NCBI GenBank assembly: GCA_023137005.1
Contig: JAGLQE010000424.1
Location: 1 to 6,780, forward strand
Origin: Thermoplasmata archaeon
GTDB taxonomy: Archaea; Thermoplasmatota; Thermoplasmata; SG8-5; JAGLSY01
DNA length: 6,780 bases
Direction of reading: 5' to 3'
Every line of letters starts with the position of its first letter. The first letter of the stretch is position 1. Shown here in pieces: positions 1-4,737 of the stretch. The notes under the pieces were generated by a model. The model searched no databases, was not told the DNA's origin, and saw only the letters and a program-made list of their open reading frames with translations. A program made the position numbers and the translations under genes.

Positions 1-486
1 CCCACTGATTTTAAATTTCTCGCTGTCATGATGTATGCAGACCCCGATGTGATAGATGACAAGGATGCCTCAGGGATATCAGGAATGACCACTGTAGAGG
101 TCTTGGTCTTTGATCCGGATAATGAGCCAGTATCAAATGCCAGTATCGTGATACAGGTGGACCCCAAGGAACCGGAAATTTCTCCAGCAGTTGTGGAAAC
201 AGATTCCGAGGGAAAGGCCATGTTCACATTCAAGGCGGCTGATATAGATGGGGACAAAGAATACACGGTTAGTGTTATTGCCTTCAGATCAGGTTATAAA
301 AATGGAACACAGTCAATTCCCATCGTTGTCATGGACAATTATAATATTGATAATCCTGTAGAAAATTGCTGTCCAGATTTTACAGGGATAATATTATTCA
401 TCATCATTTTCGCGGCAATACCGACCATCATAATCTTGGCAATAGTATTTCTAATAAAGAAATTAAAAATCAATCCAAGGAAATGA
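1..486 (+). CDS. C-terminal part of a membrane-anchored Ig-like surface protein (5' truncated)
   Basis: The reading frame is open from base 1, with sense codons before the first ATG at 28, so the gene begins outside the window. The 161 visible residues hold one Ig-like beta-sandwich of the invasin/Big_1 or carboxypeptidase-regulatory type: a strand set around TTVEVLVFDP, the turn DNEPVSNASIVIQV, and the typical ETDSEGKAMFTFKA segment, where a variable loop feeds into a 'G.A.F.F' strand. A short linker with adjacent cysteines (NCCPD) follows, then a hydrophobic helix of about 25 residues (visible residues ~128-152, FTGIILFIIIFAAIPTIIIL...) and a lysine-rich tail (KKLKINPRK). The expected topology is outside domain, membrane helix, short cytoplasmic basic tail. 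NAS and NGT are possible N-glycosylation sites. The exact function is unknown; adhesion or cell-envelope structure is inferred. Its last 17 bases overlap the convergent phosphatase gene. The architecture resembles the protein at 1461-3338. Confidence 0.8.
   Translation, partial: PTDFKFLAVMMYADPDVIDDKDASGISGMTTVEVLVFDPDNEPVSNASIVIQVDPKEPEISPAVVETDSEGKAMFTFKAADIDGDKEYTVSVIAFRSGYKNGTQSIPIVVMDNYNIDNPVENCCPDFTGIILFIIIFAAIPTIIILAIVFLIKKLKINPRK
451..469 (-). terminator. T-rich terminator of the phosphatase gene, inside the neighbouring gene
   Basis: Read on the - strand, the phosphatase stop codon (472-470) is followed at once by TTTTTAATTTCTTTATTAG. Archaeal RNA polymerase ends transcription at such U-rich tracts without needing a hairpin. 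On the + strand the same bases encode the Lys/Ile-rich tail of the surface protein (LIKKLKI), so the terminator and a coding sequence share this DNA. The call is inferred from composition and position. Confidence 0.5.
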
Positions 487-1318
487 CCTCAACCTCTCCG
501 CCGCCCACGAGCACGACCTTGGGCTCCACCACCTTCTCATTGCCCTTGGACGAGAATATGGATAATAATCTCTTATCAAATGAATATCTGAAGCCTTCCT
601 CTATCTCCTGATGGCCCCTGATCATTAGAGAGAGAGAATTATCCTGCATGAACTCATCGAACACATCCCTACCGAATGAATAGAATACCTTTCGCTTTTT
701 ATTGGCCTGGAAGCCATCATGCTCCTCATTGGGGTCATTCCACAAATTGCCGAGCCGGTCATCATAGCCACTCATCTGGTCATCTGGAAGGTTCTCGATG
801 TCTTTGAGATACTTCGTATTGCTGGCAATTCCTCCATGAAGGCCTATTATTTTCTTGTTCAGGACCGCGGCCAGGGGCAGGGCGGAGAAGGCGATATTGT
901 AAAGCCAGTACACAGTCTCGGGGTAAACTCCCATAACTGTATCTGAGAATCCGAATTTGAGGTTTATCTCCTTGAACTCGTGGTTCCCTCGCAAAAGAAC
1001 GAGACTGTCAGGGTCAAGTATCTTTCTTGCGAGCAGGTAGTTCACCACCTGTATCTGGTGGGTTCCGCGATCAATATAATCTCCCAAGAATATGGGGATG
1101 GCATTGTTATCCTCAGCGACCTTCAGAGTCTTGAGGCAGTTATGTAGATCACCATGGATATCCCCGATGAAAAGCCCATAGCCAGACCTGTGGGTTATTT
1201 TCTTTTCTCGGGATAGGACATCGGTGGCCTCCTTGAGAAAGAGGATGATATCCTCCAGGGTGGGAATGAAGCCCTCTGGATCCGAAATGATATTCTCGCA
1301 CAGTTCCCTAACATTCAT
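470..1318 (-). CDS. PPP-family serine/threonine protein phosphatase (PP1/PP2A-like)
   Basis: This 282-residue metallophosphoesterase carries the full set of PPP signatures: GDIHGD (residues 52-57), GDYIDRG (79-85), RGNHE (110-114), LHGGI (160-164), LWNDP (192-196) and RGHQE (234-238). These supply the Asp, His and Asn ligands of the two-metal centre and the catalytic His of the GNHE motif. The segment YSFGRDVFDEFM followed by RGHQE and LLSIFSS matches the C-terminal half of eukaryotic PP1/PP2A catalytic subunits, which favours a protein phosphatase over other calcineurin-like enzymes. Archaeal PPP enzymes dephosphorylate phospho-Ser/Thr in the cytoplasm; the substrates here are unknown. About 45 N-terminal residues precede the core and may be a small helical extension. 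The ATG at 1318 was chosen because a TATA-like box lies about 25 bases upstream; there is no convincing Shine-Dalgarno. The gene is divergent from the large surface protein gene and overlaps the 3' end of the other. A T-rich stretch follows the stop codon. Confidence 0.93.
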   Translation of the reverse strand: MNVRELCENIISDPEGFIPTLEDIILFLKEATDVLSREKKITHRSGYGLFIGDIHGDLHNCLKTLKVAEDNNAIPIFLGDYIDRGTHQIQVVNYLLARKILDPDSLVLLRGNHEFKEINLKFGFSDTVMGVYPETVYWLYNIAFSALPLAAVLNKKIIGLHGGIASNTKYLKDIENLPDDQMSGYDDRLGNLWNDPNEEHDGFQANKKRKVFYSFGRDVFDEFMQDNSLSLMIRGHQEIEEGFRYSFDKRLLSIFSSKGNEKVVEPKVVLVGGGEVEVISLD

Positions 1319-1342
1319 GAGACCTGGATAGAGGTTGGAGGG

Positions 1343-1350
1343 TAAATATA
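1343..1350 (-). promoter_or_regulatory. TATA-like box of the phosphatase gene
   Basis: The - strand reads TATATTTA, preceded by a purine-rich GCAGAA that could act as the BRE. The centre of the box is about 26 bases before position 1321, so the predicted transcription start is only a few bases ahead of the ATG at 1318. This implies a nearly leaderless mRNA and fits the absence of a clear ribosome binding site. Confidence 0.5.
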
Positions 1351-1423
1351 TTCTGCTCGCATACTCAAGATCTAGTTATGTATTGTTAAAATTCGCGCCT
1401 GTTCACTAGGGAATTACTAACTA

Positions 1424-1430
1424 TTATATA
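1424..1430 (+). promoter_or_regulatory. TATA-like box of the large surface protein gene
   Basis: TTATATA is centred at about 1427, and the predicted start near 1453 leaves a leader of roughly 8 bases before the ATG at 1461. A second AT-rich run (GAATATATTAG, 1438-1448) is too close to the start codon to serve as the TATA box. The 142-bp region 1319-1460 therefore holds two divergent promoters. I see no clear operator palindrome between them. Confidence 0.5.
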
Positions 1431-1460
1431 CACCTAAGAATATATTAGTCCGGGATAAAT

Positions 1461-3338
1461 ATGATGGGATGGAACAGATTAGTCACTCTAACTGTGGCTG
1501 TATTGCTAGTAGCCAGCTTCTTACCAATGATGGTATCGGGAGTGAATGATTCTCTGAACGTTGTTATGACCATAGACGACAGGGATTACAAGGCAGGGGA
1601 CACTATAACAGTGGAACTTTTCGTGTACCAGAAAGGAGTTCTGGCAGATGTGCCGGATGACGATGTCGTGGAGATATACCTGAGCACGCAATGGAACCTG
1701 AACAACCCGGATAGCCTGGCCATAGTTCATCCAAGCACGGGCCACTACACTGCCAGCCACGTGGTCACCCAGGATGACAATCATCTTTACTTTTACTACA
1801 ATGTCTTGATCGGTACGGACCAGGAGAGCATCAGCCACCCGGAGAACTACAATGAGGCGATCCATGTGGATATCTTCGAGTTCCACAATACAGTGGATGT
1901 GAACTTCGATGGCCAGGAAATGATCGAGGCCCATCCGGGAGATGCGGTCACTGCCACCGTCGAGGTGAGATATGGAACAACCCTGCTGGATGTCAATGGC
2001 TTCAATTCACTGGTCGCTATCAGACCTGACGGTAACGAGACCGCACTAACATACTCTCTCATCAAGAGTCCAGGAATTTATGAGACCAATTACACAATTC
2101 CAGATACATATGTTAGTGGCGTATACTCAATATACGCGGCACCAGACACAGGAGGACATGACCAGGCCACCATCTTCGTCAATGTCATGGACGTCTGGCA
2201 TAGACTGATAGATATCGTAGGAACTACAGCGACCTTTGAGATGGGAGTTGCAGACTTTGAAGGTCAGCCGATCTCCGGAGCCACGGTTTATGTGGATGGA
2301 GGGGACGGTAACAATATGGGCACCACCAATGAGAGCGGACTTGTCCTACTTTCACTGACCGGCATCACAACCTCGGATCATACGAGATATGTAGAGGGCT
2401 TTGCTGTGAGTGGCGTATTGAACCAGTCATTCTCAGGCTCTATCTTCAATGAGGGGCATGAGACCCCGGAACACAGTGGTTTTGATATCATATACAATAG
2501 TGAGACCAGCACATACGATGTGGCTGAGCTCATATCCAGGCAATACACGGCCTACTACAATGCCGCACCCCAGGCCAGCCGCCAGATATACTATTATGTG
2601 ACAGCCTCGGGAACCAATTACGGCATGACCGATGCAGGCCCGGAACACATTGACGAGCCTTTTGAGGTCACGACCTATGGCGTGGTCACAACAGATGCAG
2701 GCGGTAAGTTCACATTGGATTTCACTGCACCTAGCAAACAATGCGAGCTCAGCTTTTACTTTGAATCAGGATTCACAATATCCGACCTGACCACATGGGA
2801 CGACCCCTATGATGCGGACGATATCATGTCCTACGATGAATGGCCAGAAGGCTGGGGAGACTACGAAGGCTCCAGCGCCTATGTCATAGATGGTGACTTA
2901 AAAGGAGATACGAATGTCAAGGTCAAGTCCAGTGATTTCACGATCGGAGAACCAACCGATGTGACGATCACCATGCCCGCAGACTATGATGATTCCATCA
3001 TGACAATGTGGATCATCGGCGAGGTGGATGTGGATGCTGAAAACCCGATGGCCGATCAGGAATGGTTCAACTGGGTTCCAGGTGGGAATTACATAACCCT
3101 GACCAGGGACGAGGGAGATGAGTTCACAGGAACCTACACGATACCCACATTCATAGACACGGATTCAGTATTCGTCTACTCGGGATATAATGATGGCCTG
3201 ACTGGCTACCCACACTACAACTATGATGAGGCAGCGGAGGCCGGAGGAATGGACCTTCCAATGCTCTGGATAATCATCATCGTGGTGATCATCGCGGCAG
3301 CAGGTATCGGGCTTATCTGGTATTTCAAGAACAACTAG
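1461..3338 (+). CDS. Large secreted, C-terminally membrane-anchored surface protein with Ig/macroglobulin-like segments
   Basis: The protein has 625 residues. The N-terminus is a typical Sec signal peptide: MMGWNR, a hydrophobic stretch (residues ~7-25, LVTLTVAVLLVASF) and probable cleavage near SG (26-27). The mature chain is acidic and rich in Asp, Tyr and Thr, with possible N-glycosylation sites NET, NYT, NES and NQS. Three kinds of beta-rich segment can be seen: MG2-like (31-120, with DYKAGDTITVELFVY), a second one ending in GIYETNYTIPDTYVSGVYSI (150-245), and a carboxypeptidase-regulatory/Big_1-like one (258-315, EGQPISGATVYVDG then TTNESGLVLLSL). Residues 360-580 look like further beta domains, including a Trp/Asp/Tyr-rich stretch (445-470) that could bind calcium or carbohydrate. 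The C-terminus is one membrane helix (599-621, LPMLWIIIIVVIIAAAGIGL) with a very short tail (FKNN). The family is not recognised; S-layer-associated or adhesive roles are inferred. The start is ATG 1461 or 1464. It is transcribed alone, with its own promoter and a hairpin after the stop. Confidence 0.88.
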   Translation: MMGWNRLVTLTVAVLLVASFLPMMVSGVNDSLNVVMTIDDRDYKAGDTITVELFVYQKGVLADVPDDDVVEIYLSTQWNLNNPDSLAIVHPSTGHYTASHVVTQDDNHLYFYYNVLIGTDQESISHPENYNEAIHVDIFEFHNTVDVNFDGQEMIEAHPGDAVTATVEVRYGTTLLDVNGFNSLVAIRPDGNETALTYSLIKSPGIYETNYTIPDTYVSGVYSIYAAPDTGGHDQATIFVNVMDVWHRLIDIVGTTATFEMGVADFEGQPISGATVYVDGGDGNNMGTTNESGLVLLSLTGITTSDHTRYVEGFAVSGVLNQSFSGSIFNEGHETPEHSGFDIIYNSETSTYDVAELISRQYTAYYNAAPQASRQIYYYVTASGTNYGMTDAGPEHIDEPFEVTTYGVVTTDAGGKFTLDFTAPSKQCELSFYFESGFTISDLTTWDDPYDADDIMSYDEWPEGWGDYEGSSAYVIDGDLKGDTNVKVKSSDFTIGEPTDVTITMPADYDDSIMTMWIIGEVDVDAENPMADQEWFNWVPGGNYITLTRDEGDEFTGTYTIPTFIDTDSVFVYSGYNDGLTGYPHYNYDEAAEAGGMDLPMLWIIIIVVIIAAAGIGLIWYFKNN

Positions 3339-3368
3339 GCAGGACCTGAGCAAGAAATAAAACTAATG

Positions 3369-3390
3369 AGCCCGGCAGGATTGCCGGGCT
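3369..3390 (+). terminator. GC-rich hairpin after the surface protein gene
   Basis: AGCCCGGCA (3369-3377) and TGCCGGGCT (3382-3390) form a perfect 9-bp stem with a GGAT loop, 30 bases after the stop codon. It is followed by a pyrimidine stretch (TTCCCCTTACT) rather than a clean U-run. It probably marks the 3' end of the surface protein mRNA, by termination or as a stability element. It lies 53 bases before the fen1 start, upstream of the fen1 TATA-like box. Confidence 0.55.
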
Positions 3391-3413
3391 TTCCCCTTAC
3401 TATGTAGATATTC

Positions 3414-3420
3414 TTATTAT
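3414..3420 (+). promoter_or_regulatory. TATA-like box of fen1
   Basis: TTATTAT is centred at about 3417. With the usual archaeal spacing of about 26 bases, transcription would start at or next to the ATG at 3444, predicting a leaderless fen1 mRNA. The bases directly before the ATG (ATTACACCCTCT) contain no Shine-Dalgarno motif, which agrees. Confidence 0.45.
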
Positions 3421-3443
3421 GATGATGTCACATTACACCCTCT

Positions 3444-4463
3444 ATGGGTCTGGACATATCGGGGATAATGGTGGCTAACAAGGTCAAGCTGGATGATTAC
3501 AAGGGAAAGGCAATAGCCCTTGATGGCTACAATGTCCTGTATCAGTTCCTTTCAAGCATAAGGGGACCGGATGGAACACCACTACAGGATGATAAGGGAA
3601 GGATCACCTCACATTTGTCAGGCGCGCTCTATCGAACAGCCAGTCTTCTAGAGATGGGAATAAAGCCCATCTATGTTTTCGATGGAAAACCCCATTACCT
3701 GAAGAGCAGCACACTGGCAGAGCGCAGGGCGAGGAAAGAGAAAGCCAAGATACAATGGGACGAGGCACTGGCAGAGGGAGATATGGAGAAGGCCAGGACC
3801 AAGGCGCAGCAGACCTCGAAACTGACTCGGGACATGGTGGACGAGGCCATCGTACTGCTCAACCACATGGGCGTGCCCACATTGAAGGCCCCGGAAGAGG
3901 GGGAGGCACAGGCCAGCTACATGGCATTGAAAGGCGATGTCCACGCTTCGGGATCCCAGGATTTTGATTCGCTTCTATTTGGCACACCGCTCCTCATCAG
4001 GAACATGACCCTCAGCGGCAGGAGGAAGATGCCCAGACGCCAGGTTTACATCACGGTAGAACCTGAGGCAATAGACCTGCAGGCCGCCCTGGACGCCCTA
4101 GAGATCAGTCGAGAACAATTGGTGGACCTGGGGATACTCATGGGAACAGATTTCAATGATGGGATACGGGGTATCGGTCCAAAGAAGGCCCTGAAACTGG
4201 TGAAAGAATTCGGAAGTGGTGAGGAGGCCATCAAGGAAAAGAAACTGGATGTGCCAGGCTTCGATGCTGTCCGCAAGTTATTCCTCGAGCCAAAGGTCAC
4301 GGATGATTACACCCTGGAATGGCATGACCCCCAGATAGACAAGATAGCCGAGTTCATGTGTGAGGAATATGGATTTTCAAGGAACAGGGTGGATTCCGTA
4401 CTGGGAAAGATGGAGAATGCCAAGAAGGCCAGGAGCCAGCAGAGCCTGGACCAATGGTTTTAA
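3444..4463 (+). CDS. fen: Flap endonuclease 1 (FEN1/XPG family)
   Basis: This is a structure-specific 5' nuclease that removes 5' flaps during Okazaki fragment maturation and long-patch base excision repair. The 339 residues match the normal archaeal length. The N-terminal XPG domain starts MGLDISGIM with metal ligand D27 (ALDGYN), then VFDGKP with D80. The XPG-I domain carries PEEGEAQ (E152, E154) and GSQDFD (D173, D175). D236 lies in GTDFNDG, followed by the helix-hairpin-helix GIRGIGPKKALKLV that binds duplex DNA. The Lys/Arg-rich helical arch lies at about residues 90-130. The C-terminus QQSLDQWF (332-339) is a full PCNA-interacting peptide (Q..L..WF), so sliding-clamp recruitment is expected. 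All seven listed acidic active-site residues are present and the gene looks intact. It has its own promoter and no operon partner; the next gene is convergent. The start is supported by the family N-terminus and the TATA spacing. Confidence 0.98.
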   Translation: MGLDISGIMVANKVKLDDYKGKAIALDGYNVLYQFLSSIRGPDGTPLQDDKGRITSHLSGALYRTASLLEMGIKPIYVFDGKPHYLKSSTLAERRARKEKAKIQWDEALAEGDMEKARTKAQQTSKLTRDMVDEAIVLLNHMGVPTLKAPEEGEAQASYMALKGDVHASGSQDFDSLLFGTPLLIRNMTLSGRRKMPRRQVYITVEPEAIDLQAALDALEISREQLVDLGILMGTDFNDGIRGIGPKKALKLVKEFGSGEEAIKEKKLDVPGFDAVRKLFLEPKVTDDYTLEWHDPQIDKIAEFMCEEYGFSRNRVDSVLGKMENAKKARSQQSLDQWF

Positions 4464-4483
4464 CTATCAGGCCTTAGTATTAG

Positions 4484-4491
4484 TTTTAAAT
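4484..4491 (+). promoter_or_regulatory. Possible TATA box or T-rich fen1 3' signal
   Basis: TTTTAAAT lies 21 bases after the fen1 stop codon. It could be a weak T-rich termination signal for fen1. It could instead be a TATA box giving a start near 4513, just ahead of the nested stem structure at 4524-4591. The sequence alone does not decide between these readings. Confidence 0.25.
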
Positions 4492-4523
4492 CATTGATTC
4501 AGGCCTGGAAGTTCAAATTGTAG

Positions 4524-4591
4524 GCCATTAACCCAAACTCGCTGAGATTAGCTCTCAGCGGTCATTTGCCATACATCGCTGGGTTAACGGC
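4524..4591. other. Nested inverted repeats: candidate structured RNA element
   Basis: An outer stem pairs GCCATTAACCCA (4524-4535) with TGGGTTAACGGC (4580-4591): 12 positions, 11 Watson-Crick and one A-C mismatch. The mismatch becomes a G-U pair in RNA made from the - strand. Inside it, CGCTGAGA (4540-4547) and TCTCAGCG (4553-4560) form a perfect 8-bp hairpin with a 5-base loop, and 19 unpaired bases follow (4561-4579). No tRNA or rRNA features are present. The element lies between convergent genes, beyond the terminator of the - strand gene and about 60 bases after fen1. A small RNA, a fen1 3' UTR structure, a secondary terminator or a protein-binding site are all possible. The G-U compensation slightly favours the - strand as the transcribed one. 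Confidence 0.4.
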
Positions 4592-4655
4592 GGTATTCTC
4601 TTCGCATACTTCCGTAATTCATTGATCATGACACTCTATCTTAAAAGGTTAGATA

Positions 4656-4703
4656 CCACTAAAAATAGAAAAGATGACGACCTGGCCAAAGGACCAGGCC
4701 GTC
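4656..4703 (-). terminator. Hairpin and T-tract terminator of the flavoprotein-rhodanese-TusA gene
   Basis: On the - strand GACGGCCTGG (4703-4694) pairs over all ten positions with CCAGGTCGTC (4685-4676), including one G-U pair, around an 8-base loop. ATCTTTTCTATTTTTAGTGG (4675-4656) follows directly. It lies 35 bases past the stop codon of the - strand gene. On the + strand the G-U position becomes an A-C mismatch and no T-run follows, so the element is oriented for the - strand gene. Confidence 0.7.
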
Positions 4704-4737
4704 AATTCTGTATTTGATCGGCTAGACTGGGCTAAGC

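Noticed and set aside
719..946. A + strand frame inside the phosphatase gene
   Set aside because: It is the antisense of conserved PPP motifs on the - strand and has no promoter or domain of its own.
3755..3967. A Gly/Arg-rich + strand frame inside fen1
   Set aside because: It is a shifted frame of a complete, well-conserved FEN1 coding sequence, with low-complexity composition and no start signal.
4468..4507. CAGGCCT repeated at 4468 and 4500
   Set aside because: The motif contains the palindrome AGGCCT, so two copies pair by chance. The 26-base loop makes a functional hairpin unlikely, and two copies are too few for a repeat array.
4507..4524. A tRNA T-arm-like GTTCAAAT
   Set aside because: The flanking bases do not form a T stem, and no D arm, anticodon arm or acceptor stem can be drawn around it.
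4555..4629. A 24-codon - strand frame (MINELRKYAKRIPPL...) in the fen1 3' intergenic region
   Set aside because: It is short and has no ribosome binding site or recognisable domain. It runs into the stem structure, and a stop codon lies two codons upstream of the ATG. A transposase relic was considered but nothing supports it.
4628..4720. A 30-codon + strand frame starting ATGACACTC
   Set aside because: It runs through the terminator hairpin of the opposite gene, and its sequence is explained by that hairpin and T-tract.
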